From NCBI GenBank assembly GCA_045612485.1, contig JAZKZE010000030.1:1-64000 (forward strand): a stretch of 64,000 nt of DNA, given 5' to 3'. The notes beneath the pieces are model-generated. The model was not told the origin of the DNA. It worked only from the letters and a program-made list of their open reading frames with translations, and ran no database searches. Source of the DNA: RGIG5327 sp045612485. Its GTDB lineage: Bacteria > Verrucomicrobiota > Lentisphaeria > Victivallales > UBA1829. Below are positions 34,042 to 42,600 of the stretch, one piece after another (positions within the stretch are counted from its first letter, which is position 1; the number at the start of each line of letters is the position of its first letter). Position numbers and translations under genes: made by a program.

Positions 34042-35406
34042 ATGGAAGAAAAAGCTGTGAAATTTCTTCATCTGGACTTGAAGGGGATCGTTCCCGGTAT
34101 TGACCGTTTCCGGAAGTTTCTTCAATATTTTGCTTCTCTTGGTTTTGAGGGGATCGTGCTGGAATGTGACTGCCGCATCCCCTGGAAATGTTGGGAAGGT
34201 GCCGGGGAATACCGTTTCACAAAGGAAGAGATCGTTTCGCTTGCCGGCTGTGCGGAAAGTCTGGGAATGGAGATCATTCCCCTTATCCAGGTACAGGGCC
34301 ACATGGAATGGGTGCTGAAAGAGGAAAAGTACGCTTTTCTGCGGGAAAACGGTTTTTACAATGATCTGTGTCCCTCCCATCCGGAGGCAAAAAAAATCCT
34401 TACGGAATGGATCGATGAAACTGTTTCTCTCTTTCCCCGTGCGAAAAGGATCCATCTGGGCGGGGATGAGGCGTGGCATCTGGGATGCTGTCCGGTATGT
34501 CAGGAAAAGATCTCTTCCGATCCCCTGAAACGGGGAAAGATGGGGCTTTTTGCCGACCACGCTTCCTTTCTTGCAAACTATGCAAAAGAAAAATATTCTT
34601 TGCAGGTGATGCTGTGGGATGATATGTTCTGCAAAGTGGAAGGGGAACTTCTTGACCATCTTCTGGCAGAATTTCCTTCTGATACCATTTTTGTCCATTG
34701 GAAATATCTGGGGGATGTGAATGCGGAACTTTCCAAAATCTCTTCCGGGAACCGCAGGGTATGGGGGGCTTCCGCCATACGCTGCACCTGGGCGAACCAT
34801 TTTATCCACGCCCTGAATTTTGTGGGTGAGAGGATCGAAAATATAAAGAACTGGGAAAATACCGGATTACCCGTCCTGCATACCACATGGGGCCGCCCCA
34901 ATGACCTCTGGAATCCTTACGGTCCATGGGAAGCATTGATCCCGGAATTCATTGCTGCCGGAAAAGGTGTGGCGGTATGGGAAAAACATCCCTGGAAGGC
35001 TTTTACTGTGCAGATGGATGAGGCAGTAAGGCGCGGGGACTATAAAATGCTGGAAGAGTGCCTTGCCGAAGGGGAAAAACTTCCCTGTGCCGATGAATGG
35101 GAAGAGGCGGGAAAAGCCTTTTTCCTTCTGGGACTGCGTTATGAGATCCTGCGTCTGGAGGCAAAAGGGCATCTGGAACTTGTACGGATACGGGAGGTAT
35201 TAAGTAGATATGGAAAGGGAGATCCTGCCGGTTGTGAAAAAGATTATGCCGCCTGCCGGGAAAAAGTGCGTCTGAAAATGGAAAAATGGGAAAAAGATCT
35301 TGAAGAATTCTGGAAAAAGAATACTTTAAGCGATTTTGAAGAATACAGAGATCTGCGGAAGGCAGAATTTTTTGAAGAAGAACTTTTTGAAAGGAAAATG
35401 CAATAA
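34042..35406 (+). CDS. GH20-like beta-N-acetylhexosaminidase
   Basis: TIM-barrel protein of 454 residues without signal peptide or the usual N-terminal GH20b domain. The catalytic pair is clear in HLGGDEAWHLG (Asp142-Glu143), the family signature for substrate-assisted removal of terminal N-acetylglucosamine or N-acetylgalactosamine. QVQGHMEW and VMLWDDMF are further barrel segments. It is shorter than classical GH20 enzymes and resembles the single-domain cytoplasmic type. A CCPVC cysteine cluster follows the active site. It lies 21 bases after the DUF4838 gene and overlaps the GH2 gene by one base. Other hexosaminide specificities are possible. Confidence 0.8.
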   Translation: MEEKAVKFLHLDLKGIVPGIDRFRKFLQYFASLGFEGIVLECDCRIPWKCWEGAGEYRFTKEEIVSLAGCAESLGMEIIPLIQVQGHMEWVLKEEKYAFLRENGFYNDLCPSHPEAKKILTEWIDETVSLFPRAKRIHLGGDEAWHLGCCPVCQEKISSDPLKRGKMGLFADHASFLANYAKEKYSLQVMLWDDMFCKVEGELLDHLLAEFPSDTIFVHWKYLGDVNAELSKISSGNRRVWGASAIRCTWANHFIHALNFVGERIENIKNWENTGLPVLHTTWGRPNDLWNPYGPWEALIPEFIAAGKGVAVWEKHPWKAFTVQMDEAVRRGDYKMLEECLAEGEKLPCADEWEEAGKAFFLLGLRYEILRLEAKGHLELVRIREVLSRYGKGDPAGCEKDYAACREKVRLKMEKWEKDLEEFWKKNTLSDFEEYRDLRKAEFFEEELFERKMQ

Positions 35407-37055
35407 TGGATCATTGGGGAAAAGTGCAGAACCTTGACGGGATATGGGATTTTGCTTTTACGGAAAAAGGCCTGGAGGAGCTGGATGTAAAAAATATCCA
35501 TTTTGATACGGCGTCCTCTGTACCGGGATGTTTTGATACTCTGCCGGAATATTATAATTTCCGGGGAAGCGGTGTTTACAGAAGAACGGTTTTCTGCGGC
35601 GGACTTATCCGGCTTTCCTTCGGCGGAGTGACTCTGCGGGGTGCTGTTTACTTTGATGGTGTTCTCATCGGTAATCTGGAACACCCTCTCACTCCGGAAG
35701 AGATCGTTTTTGATGCCGGTGAGAGAAAGGAACATACTCTTGTTATTGCTGTGGAAAATATCTTCCATGAGGAAAATTCCTCTCTCTTTCACCAGTATTA
35801 TGATTACTATGGATTTGGCGGTATCTGCCGGGAAGTTACTCTGGAGGAACTTCCTTCCTGCTATATGGAAAGAATTTCTGTTATCCCTCTTTCTTATGAA
35901 ACAGGGGAAGTAAAAATTTCTGTATATTTCGGCGGAACTGTTCCTGCAAATGGGGAGATTTCCATACAGTTTGATACGGAGGAAAAGGAAAGCTCTTATT
36001 CTTTCAGCGGGGAGAAATTTGAACTTGTCAAGAAGGTTCCTTCCCATCAAGTCTGGTCTCCAAAATCTCCTGCCATGCATAAGGTGAACGTTGCCGTTTC
36101 CGGACAGAAAAAGGAGATTTCTTTCGGTATCCGTATTCTTTCCTGGAATGACCGGAAACTTTGTGTCAACGGGGAGGAACTCAAACTTATCGGTTACAAC
36201 CGGCATGACAGTCATCCCCAGTTCGGTTATGCTGTGCCCCTTACACTTTGTGCTTCCGACCTGCATCAGATCCAGAGTCAGGGGTGTAATTTCATCCGCG
36301 GATGCCACTATCCGCAAAGTGAGAAATTCCTTGAACTTTGCGACCGTATGGGGATACTTGTATGGGATGAAACTCTTGCATGGGGCAATAAGGAAGAACA
36401 TCTTGCGGATCCTGTTTTCCGTAAGAAACAGAATGAATGTGCCCGCCTTATGGTGCGTGCAAGCATCAATCACCCCTCTGTCATCATGTGGGGATTCCTC
36501 AACGAATGTGCCTCCGATACGGTTGCCGGGTATGAATTGATCTCCCAACTGCGGCAGACTATTCTTTCTGAAGATACTTCCCGCCCCATAACCTTTGCCT
36601 CCAGCAGAGGAACAAAGGAACTGTGTCTTGATCTGGTGGATATCGTTTCCTATAACTCTTACCCCGGGTGGTATCTGGGGATCAATGAGGCAAGACCTTT
36701 CCATCTTGTTGCAAGTACATTTGATGAACTTCTCGCTTTTGCGGAAGAAAAGGGAAGCGGTAATAAGCCTTTCATCATAAGTGAAGTGGGAGCTGCCGCC
36801 ATCATCGGGGAACGCAACGGGGAAAGATGGTCGGAAGATTACCAGTCGCAGCTTCTTGCGGAAGTATTGCGTTATACTCTGGAAAATGACCGTGTTAACG
36901 GGCTTGCCATCTGGCAGTATTGCAACTCCCGTACCTATGCAGCCACAAGCGGGATCATTGTGAGACCCCATGCCATGAATAATAAGGGGGTGGTGGATGA
37001 ATACCGCCGTCCGAAACTGGCTTATTACACCATTAAAAATATGCTGAAAAAATAA
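35406..37055 (+). CDS. Glycoside hydrolase family 2 enzyme (short form)
   Basis: GH2 enzyme of 549 residues, no signal peptide. Jelly roll (about 8-150), immunoglobulin-like domain (about 150-245) and TIM barrel (about 250-549), ending directly after the barrel without extra C-terminal domains. Acid/base Glu367 in FLNE and nucleophile Glu460 in IISEVG are in place. This size is closest to beta-glucuronidase-like GH2 members. The start overlaps the GH20 stop (TAATG), indicating coupled translation. It is a paralogue of the protein at 46997-48664: both open with LNGIWDFAF-type and VPGCF motifs. It closes the operon before the terminator at 37074. Confidence 0.87.
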   Translation: MDHWGKVQNLDGIWDFAFTEKGLEELDVKNIHFDTASSVPGCFDTLPEYYNFRGSGVYRRTVFCGGLIRLSFGGVTLRGAVYFDGVLIGNLEHPLTPEEIVFDAGERKEHTLVIAVENIFHEENSSLFHQYYDYYGFGGICREVTLEELPSCYMERISVIPLSYETGEVKISVYFGGTVPANGEISIQFDTEEKESSYSFSGEKFELVKKVPSHQVWSPKSPAMHKVNVAVSGQKKEISFGIRILSWNDRKLCVNGEELKLIGYNRHDSHPQFGYAVPLTLCASDLHQIQSQGCNFIRGCHYPQSEKFLELCDRMGILVWDETLAWGNKEEHLADPVFRKKQNECARLMVRASINHPSVIMWGFLNECASDTVAGYELISQLRQTILSEDTSRPITFASSRGTKELCLDLVDIVSYNSYPGWYLGINEARPFHLVASTFDELLAFAEEKGSGNKPFIISEVGAAAIIGERNGERWSEDYQSQLLAEVLRYTLENDRVNGLAIWQYCNSRTYAATSGIIVRPHAMNNKGVVDEYRRPKLAYYTIKNMLKK

Positions 37056-37073
37056 AAATTGCCGTTATACACA

Positions 37074-37122
37074 AAACAGTCTGAACCGGGAGAAGATACT
37101 CTCTGTTCAGACTGTTTTTTTT
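37074..37122 (+). terminator. Strong rho-independent terminator of the GH operon
   Basis: Twelve-base-pair stem AACAGTCTGAAC/GTTCAGACTGTT followed by a run of T on the plus strand. A short T-run on the minus strand may also let it serve gltS. Confidence 0.9.
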
Positions 37123-37157
37123 GTATCCGGATGTTACGGATCAGAAACGGAAAATCT

Positions 37158-38507
37158 TTACACTTTTTTTATGACAAGAGCCGCAATAAAAAGCCAGATG
37201 ACAAACATTACACAGCTTATGATCCATACCGGAAGCCAGCCCATGGTAAAAACAAGGGTAAGGGCGAATGCTGTCCAGAGTCCGCCGCCCATAATGGGTT
37301 CATGGATAAGCTGTTTGTAACCGAATGAAGCGGCAGCTTCTGTTTTGCTTTCCGGGTCAACGGTTCTCAAAAGCATAAGTCCGGTGGCAGTTACGCCGGT
37401 AGCCTGTCCGAATTCTGCGATGGCTTTTTCAAACCATGCTTTTTTCAGGAGTTTCGGACCGAGAAACATGATGGTGAACACACAGAAAATACTTCCTGCG
37501 ATCACAAGAATGAGAAGGGGCAGGAAATTATTGGCAACAACTTTCAGCTGGATCGTTGCAACAGCGGAAACAACAAGAAAGTCCAGAGCTGTTCCGGAAA
37601 GACGCTGCATCTGTTCCTTGTTGACAAGATTCCCCAGTTTGACTTTGTTGAGAATGATTTGCAGAAAAACACCGCCGATCATGCAGAGGGGGAACAGGGG
37701 AAAGCCTTTGAAAATACGCATTTTCGCATCGGGGAAAAGAAAAATTTCAAGGTGCTGCAATCCTTTGAGAAGTCCGAATCCGGCAAGAATGGCAAGCCCG
37801 ATAAGGGAGATATGGAATGCCAGAGAATCAATGGAGTCGCAGAATACGGTCTGCAAACCGGCGGGAGGCTGCTCCTGCAGTGTATAGATCCCGATCCTTT
37901 CCATCTGTTTTCTTTCTTTGAACGTACGGATCTCTTTAACATGACCTTTCTTCAATGCCCAGTTCACAAGGATCATCCCGATGACGATCCCTATGATCAT
38001 CCCGCAGGTGGCAACGGTATAACCCAGAGCGATACCGTCTTCCCATTTGAAACTTTTAAATACGTCCGCAGTTCCCCCTACTGTCCCGTGTCCGCCCTGG
38101 AAACCGATTTCCAGCAGATTTCCGAATGCGGGATTCAGTTTGAAAAGAGGCAGAAACAGGAAGCCTGCCAGTCCGAGTCCCACCGTATATTGTCCCCAGG
38201 CAAGGAGCTGCCCCATGCAGATCTGCGGAAACGCTGTACGCAGGATCGTGGAAAGTTTCGGGGTAACCGCTCCCAGAAAAAGAGAGGCAAAGATAACATT
38301 TATGAGAAAACCGGGCAGAAGTTTGATACTGTTGATCCATTGCACCGGAATATATTTCTGGAAAACTGTGAAGATGAACAATCCCAGAAGTCCGCCGATA
38401 ACGGAACTTGGCAGATAGAGTTTCTGGAAAAGCGGTATGGCACTGCGCAGAAGTTTTCCCAGTACCAGTAAAAGCGAAAGCAGACAGAATACGATCACAG
38501 CAAGCAT
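37158..38507 (-). CDS. gltS: Sodium/glutamate symporter, GltS family
   Basis: Membrane protein of 449 residues with about ten to twelve helices in two repeats, typical of GltS. Recognisable segments are YLPSSVIGGLLGL near the start, GFQGGHGTVGGTAD (first pore loop, near 135) and FGQATGVTATGLMLLRTVDP (second repeat pore loop, near 365). It imports glutamate with sodium ions. AAGGA precedes the ATG. It is alone on its transcript, with a palindrome ATTTAC-CA-GTAAAT 38 bases upstream. Glutamate is the family substrate, but related carboxylates cannot be excluded. Confidence 0.9.
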   Translation of the reverse strand: MLAVIVFCLLSLLLVLGKLLRSAIPLFQKLYLPSSVIGGLLGLFIFTVFQKYIPVQWINSIKLLPGFLINVIFASLFLGAVTPKLSTILRTAFPQICMGQLLAWGQYTVGLGLAGFLFLPLFKLNPAFGNLLEIGFQGGHGTVGGTADVFKSFKWEDGIALGYTVATCGMIIGIVIGMILVNWALKKGHVKEIRTFKERKQMERIGIYTLQEQPPAGLQTVFCDSIDSLAFHISLIGLAILAGFGLLKGLQHLEIFLFPDAKMRIFKGFPLFPLCMIGGVFLQIILNKVKLGNLVNKEQMQRLSGTALDFLVVSAVATIQLKVVANNFLPLLILVIAGSIFCVFTIMFLGPKLLKKAWFEKAIAEFGQATGVTATGLMLLRTVDPESKTEAAASFGYKQLIHEPIMGGGLWTAFALTLVFTMGWLPVWIISCVMFVIWLFIAALVIKKV

Positions 38508-38544
38508 AAAAAAATCCTTTTTTGAGTTATTGTCAGTCTGATTA

Positions 38545-38558
38545 ATTTACCAGTAAAT
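38545..38558. promoter_or_regulatory. Palindrome ATTTAC-CA-GTAAAT upstream of gltS
   Basis: Perfect six-base arms around two bases, 38 bases before the gltS start. A possible operator; the regulator is unknown. Confidence 0.35.
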
Positions 38559-38591
38559 CGGAAAATTGCAAATTATTTTCTCTCTGTTGTG

Positions 38592-38645
38592 TAATAAAAG
38601 AAATCCCCGGATGGAGATTTTTCTCTTCCGGGGATGAAATAACTT
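38592..38645 (-). terminator. Terminator of the flavodiiron gene
   Basis: Eight-base-pair stem ATCCCCGG/CCGGGGAT (38603-38610 with 38638-38645), with TTTCTTTTATT following on the minus strand, just after the flavodiiron stop. Confidence 0.75.
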
Positions 38646-38660
38646 TGGAAAAAGCTTTTC

Positions 38661-40451
38661 TTATACGATCTTTTCAAAGTCGCTTGCTCCATGTTTGCAC
38701 AGGGGGCAGACATAGTCGGCGGGAAGTTCTTCCCCTTCATAGACATAACCGCAGATCTGGCAGACATATCCTTTTTTCCCTTCCGTTTCGGGAGCGGGTT
38801 TCACATTTTTCTGATAGTAGTTATAGGTCATGGTTTCCGTCTGGGAAAGGACTCTGGATTCGGTGATGCAGCAGATAAACATCACATGGCTGTCCAGATC
38901 CACTTCCTCTTCCACCTTGAGGGAGAGGAAACTGTTGATATAACTGGGCAGGAAAACAAGCCCGTTAGCGGAACGCAGTTTGGGGAAGTCTTTGAACTTA
39001 TCCACGTTTCTGCCGCTGTGGAAACCGAATCTTTCAAAGATCTCGAAGGGAGCATCTGTGGAAAGGCAGTTGAGGTTCATGATCTTTGTTTTCTGGATCA
39101 CATGGCAGGAGTAATTCTGTTTGTTCAATGTAACGGCAATACGGTTGGGGGTATTGGTCACCTGGGTGACGGCATTGACGATAAGGGCGTTATCCCTTGT
39201 GCCGTCATTGGAGGTGAGGGCATAAAGACCGTAGCCGATATTGAAGAGTGCTGTAAGATCGTTCTGCTGCCGGGAATCCCCTTTCTGGACAAGATAGGCA
39301 CTGGAAAGTTCATCAGCAAGAGCGTCAAGCGTCTGACTGCTTTCTGCATTGAGGGCAGATTTGATGCTGACTGTATTCTGGGCAAAGGTGATATTTTTGC
39401 ATTCTTCCAGCATCCCTTTCATCACTTTTGCTGCGAGAGGAGCCCAGGAACCGTTTTCAATAAGTCCTACTGTACGGTTCTGGAAATTGCGTTCCACAAG
39501 ACCGTGGATAAAGGTATGCATGAAGGGGAAAATATCCGCATTGTAGGTCGTTGTGGCAAGGACAACTTTTCCGTAACGGAAGGCTTCAGCGATTGCCTGC
39601 GCCATATCACATCTGGCAAGATCCCGTACAACAACTTTGGGACAGCCGTTGGAACGCAGTTTTTCCGCAAGGATCTCTACCGCCTTTTTGGTATTACCGT
39701 AAATGGAGGTATAGGCAATAAGGATGCCTTCACTTTCAATGGAGTAGGAACTCCAGGTGTTGTAAAGATCCAGATAGTAACCCAGATTTTCTGTAAGGAC
39801 AGGACCATGCAGCGGGCAGATGGTCTGAATATCCAGTCCGGAAGCCTTTTTCAGAAGGTTCTGCACCTGATTGCCGTATTTGCCTACGATCCCGATGTAA
39901 TAACGGCGGGCTTCATCCAGCCAGTCTTCTGTCACATCCAGCGCACCGAATTTACCGAACCCGTCGGCGGAGAAAAGAACTTTGGAAGTGGTATCGTATG
40001 TAACGATGACTTCAGGCCAGTGTACCATGGGGGCGGCGACAAAGGCGAGAACATGTTTACCCAGAGAGAAGGTATCGCCTTCGGCTACTGTAATACGGCG
40101 GTCGGCAAAATCTTTACCGAAAAAGTTCTGCATCATGGTAAAGGCTTTGGCGGAAGAAACGATTTTTGCTTCCGGATAAAGTTCCATGAAATTGGCGATA
40201 TTGGCGGCGTGATCCATTTCCATGTGCTGGATGATAAGAAAATCCACGTTTCTGCCGTTGAGGGCTTTTGTGATGTTATCCAGCCACTGGTGAGTGTATT
40301 TTGCATCCACTGTATCCATGACGGCTACTTTCTCGTCAAGGATGACATAAGAGTTGTAACTCATTCCGTTGGGGACTTTGTACTGACCTTCAAAAAGATC
40401 GGTGATGTGATCGTTCACTCCTACATAAAGAATATCTTCTCTGATCTGCAT
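38661..40451 (-). CDS. Flavodiiron protein with flavin-reductase and rubredoxin domains
   Basis: Protein of 596 residues joining three redox parts. A metallo-beta-lactamase-like diiron domain (about 1-245) has HMEMDH (His76, Glu78, Asp80), VHWPE and CPLHGP. A flavodoxin domain (about 250-390) has YTSIYGNTKKA. A flavin-reductase-like domain (about 405-545) follows, and a C-terminal rubredoxin (about 560-596) has CQICG and CPLC. Flavodiiron proteins reduce oxygen to water or nitric oxide to nitrous oxide in anaerobes. The fused reductase and rubredoxin would supply electrons from NAD(P)H in one chain. The ATG at 40451 has GGAGGA six bases upstream; in-frame codons further up are not used. Confidence 0.92.
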   Translation of the reverse strand: MQIREDILYVGVNDHITDLFEGQYKVPNGMSYNSYVILDEKVAVMDTVDAKYTHQWLDNITKALNGRNVDFLIIQHMEMDHAANIANFMELYPEAKIVSSAKAFTMMQNFFGKDFADRRITVAEGDTFSLGKHVLAFVAAPMVHWPEVIVTYDTTSKVLFSADGFGKFGALDVTEDWLDEARRYYIGIVGKYGNQVQNLLKKASGLDIQTICPLHGPVLTENLGYYLDLYNTWSSYSIESEGILIAYTSIYGNTKKAVEILAEKLRSNGCPKVVVRDLARCDMAQAIAEAFRYGKVVLATTTYNADIFPFMHTFIHGLVERNFQNRTVGLIENGSWAPLAAKVMKGMLEECKNITFAQNTVSIKSALNAESSQTLDALADELSSAYLVQKGDSRQQNDLTALFNIGYGLYALTSNDGTRDNALIVNAVTQVTNTPNRIAVTLNKQNYSCHVIQKTKIMNLNCLSTDAPFEIFERFGFHSGRNVDKFKDFPKLRSANGLVFLPSYINSFLSLKVEEEVDLDSHVMFICCITESRVLSQTETMTYNYYQKNVKPAPETEGKKGYVCQICGYVYEGEELPADYVCPLCKHGASDFEKIV

Positions 40452-40498
40452 AGATTCCTCCATTTTCTGTATAAAATTTTCTGTACGGATCATGCTGT

Positions 40499-40528
40499 AA
40501 TATAGCACAGAAAAAAGTTTCCTGCCAA
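40499..40528 (-). promoter_or_regulatory. Promoter of the flavodiiron gene
   Basis: On the minus strand: TTGGCA, 18 bases, TATATT, about 48 bases upstream of the start. Confidence 0.45.
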
Positions 40529-40565
40529 TCAAAAAACGTAATTTAAGAAAAAAATCGTATTTTTT

Positions 40566-41381
40566 TCAATCCAAAAGAACTTTTCCCCGGTCGGCACATT
40601 GTTTTCTGTAGGCAACCGGGGCAATTTTGAAGAAACTCTTGAACACCTTGGAAAAGTGGTACCGGTCGGAAAAAGCGGTTTTTTCCGCGATCTCCTTTAT
40701 GGAAAGATCGGAATGAAGAAGCAGACTCAGGGCCTTTTCCATTCGGATGGATAAAAGATAATTTTTTGAGGTCATGCCGGTTTCTTTCTTGAAAAGTGCG
40801 TAATAGGTATTCAGGGATAAACCTGTCCGGCGGCAGATCTCCCTGCAGGAGTGACGGGAACCGGGTTCTGAACTCATAATATCAATGGCACGTTTGATCC
40901 TGGGATCGAGAATGGTCTTTTCCCGGGGGAGAAAACGCTCTTTCGGAAAGGAGAGAAAACAACTGTAAATAATCATACGTAAGTGCAGGGATAAATTGGG
41001 TTCACTGCGGTCGGAACGCAAACTTTCTGCATGAAAGGCAATATTTCCCGCAGGAAGGGTAATAATACCCCGTTTCACATGGTCAAAAGGGGGCGGTGCG
41101 GAAAAATGAATGTAAAAATGGGGAAAGGGTTTTGTCATGGAACTGGTAAATGTAGTGTAGGGGGGAATGAGGATGACTGTATCCGGCGTGAGTGCTGTTA
41201 TCCTGTCATCTTCTTTGAGAAACGCCCCTTCCTCCCTGTTCCAGTAAAGCCGCCAGGAGTGGGAATTGACATTTGTATATTTCCAGAAATCGATCCTTTC
41301 AATATAATCAAAACCGCTTATTCTGACATCAAAAATACTTTTCCCGCCTTCTGAATCCGGAAAAATTGTGTTTTTTGACAT
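40566..41381 (-). CDS. AraC family transcriptional regulator
   Basis: AraC/XylS regulator of about 271 residues. The N-terminal sensing domain (about 10-140) has VILIPPYTTF and HFYIHFS strands. The C-terminal double helix-turn-helix has SCREICRRTGLSLNTYYALFKKETGM and IKEIAEKTAFSDRYHFSKVFKSFF. The start is uncertain: ATG at 41381 has a weak GGTG site, and another in-frame ATG lies seven codons upstream. It is divergent from the unknown protein at 41489, and a 28-base inverted repeat lies between them. It is therefore the likely regulator of that gene and possibly of the nearby sugar-acid kinase and aldolase. Confidence 0.88.
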   Translation of the reverse strand: MSKNTIFPDSEGGKSIFDVRISGFDYIERIDFWKYTNVNSHSWRLYWNREEGAFLKEDDRITALTPDTVILIPPYTTFTSSMTKPFPHFYIHFSAPPPFDHVKRGIITLPAGNIAFHAESLRSDRSEPNLSLHLRMIIYSCFLSFPKERFLPREKTILDPRIKRAIDIMSSEPGSRHSCREICRRTGLSLNTYYALFKKETGMTSKNYLLSIRMEKALSLLLHSDLSIKEIAEKTAFSDRYHFSKVFKSFFKIAPVAYRKQCADRGKVLLD

Positions 41382-41415
41382 AATAACACCACTTTTGTAC
41401 ATTTATTTTTTTGTG

Positions 41416-41443
41416 TTTCCGTGTATAGTAATATACATGGAAA
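41416..41443. promoter_or_regulatory. Inverted repeat operator candidate between divergent genes
   Basis: TTTCCGTGTAT, six bases, ATACATGGAAA: eleven-base arms with one mismatch, placed between the AraC gene and the 340-residue protein gene. A minus-strand promoter (TTGGAT, 16 bases, TATATT) overlaps the right arm, so a bound protein would block or activate transcription of the regulator. Confidence 0.55.
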
Positions 41444-41488
41444 AATCAAAAATCCAACCCCGCAACAAAAAAACAACAGGAGAAAAAG

Positions 41489-42511
41489 ATGTTTGCAAAA
41501 GATCCTCTGCATCTGAAGCTGGATATTGCCCTTGAAAAACTGCTTGCCAAAAGGAAAGAACTTATTGCCAACCTTCCCAAAGGTGTCGCTTACGGTGCCC
41601 CTGCCGCCAGACGGCCGGAAGGATATGTGGAAGAAGATAAAGAACTTGGTGTACTGAACTTTGAATGGGCAGACCAGATCAGAAAGGAAAATGATGAATG
41701 TAATGAAGTCCTTTTTGAGATCCTTGCCGGTCTTCCCCGTTGTGACAGAAATACTCTCCCCAAACTTACCCCGGATAAAGTCTGGGTATGGGGCGGTCCC
41801 ACTCCCCAGTGGGGCGGAAGTATGGCGGATGATACCCTTGTGAGGGGGGCGGATTATTTCAATGCGGAAAATGCTGTATATGTTTACGGCCCCACCACAG
41901 ACAAGATGATGCAGATGCACTCCAAATACAAAAAAATGCTCTGCCAGGTGAACTCCAACTGCCGTACAGCCGGAGCGTTGTATCACTCTGAAGAAGAAAA
42001 TGCGGCACTTTTGAGCGAACTTTCTCTCAAATACCCCAATATCGTCGGAGCCATGTGCGATGACTACTGTACCGGGACAAACCGTATTCTTCTTCCCGAA
42101 CGCTTTGAAAAGATCTACCGCGGCACGAAGAAGTACAATAAAGATCTGAAAGTATATGGCGTAGTTTATGCCCATGAACTTGCTGTCCGCAACTTCCAGC
42201 TCATTCAGGATTATGTGGATGTGGTCAACTTCTGGATCTGGAACAAAGATGAGATCCTTGATTACGACGAACATATCGCCCGTTGTCAGGAAAACTTCCC
42301 CGGCAAACCTATCATCCAGGGGATCTTTATCCATGAATACGGCAGAGCCGATGTGGGCAATCCTCCCGCACTTCTGGAATACCAGCTGGATAAGGCAAGA
42401 GAATATATGGCAAAAGGCGTGGTGGAAGGGATCATTATTCTCGGTGACAGAGAGATCAAAAAATGGCCGGAATCCGCTTCCGCAGTAAAGAATTATCTTC
42501 TGAATCAGTAA
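41489..42511 (+). CDS. Uncharacterised protein, possibly a TIM-barrel enzyme
   Basis: Protein of 340 residues, no signal peptide or membrane segment. I do not recognise the family. Alternating helices and strands with WVWGGPTPQWGG (near 95), YGPTTDKMMQMH, GAMCDDYCTG (near 190), VNFWIWNKDE and IIQGIFIHEYG (near 275) look like the strand ends of a beta/alpha barrel, with acidic residues in DD, DE and HE as possible catalytic groups. AGGAG precedes the ATG. Divergence from an AraC regulator and closeness to the KDG-type kinase and aldolase suggest a role in sugar or uronate use (inference). A strong terminator follows immediately. Confidence 0.7.
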   Translation: MFAKDPLHLKLDIALEKLLAKRKELIANLPKGVAYGAPAARRPEGYVEEDKELGVLNFEWADQIRKENDECNEVLFEILAGLPRCDRNTLPKLTPDKVWVWGGPTPQWGGSMADDTLVRGADYFNAENAVYVYGPTTDKMMQMHSKYKKMLCQVNSNCRTAGALYHSEEENAALLSELSLKYPNIVGAMCDDYCTGTNRILLPERFEKIYRGTKKYNKDLKVYGVVYAHELAVRNFQLIQDYVDVVNFWIWNKDEILDYDEHIARCQENFPGKPIIQGIFIHEYGRADVGNPPALLEYQLDKAREYMAKGVVEGIIILGDREIKKWPESASAVKNYLLNQ

Positions 42512-42536
42512 GATGCTGTTTCTGTAAAATAAACAA

Positions 42537-42577
42537 AGATCCTGTCAGAAAATACTTTCCGGCAGGATCTTTTTTTG
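42537..42577 (+). terminator. Rho-independent terminator
   Basis: Eight-base-pair stem AGATCCTG/CAGGATCT followed by seven T, between the convergent 340-residue protein gene and aldolase gene. Confidence 0.88.
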
Positions 42578-42600
42578 ACCTGTTTTTTACAGTCCGGGAC

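Noticed and set aside
32734..34809. A 691-codon minus-strand frame opposite the DUF4838 and GH20 genes
   Set aside because: It spans two real genes and their junction; it is a by-product of their codon use.
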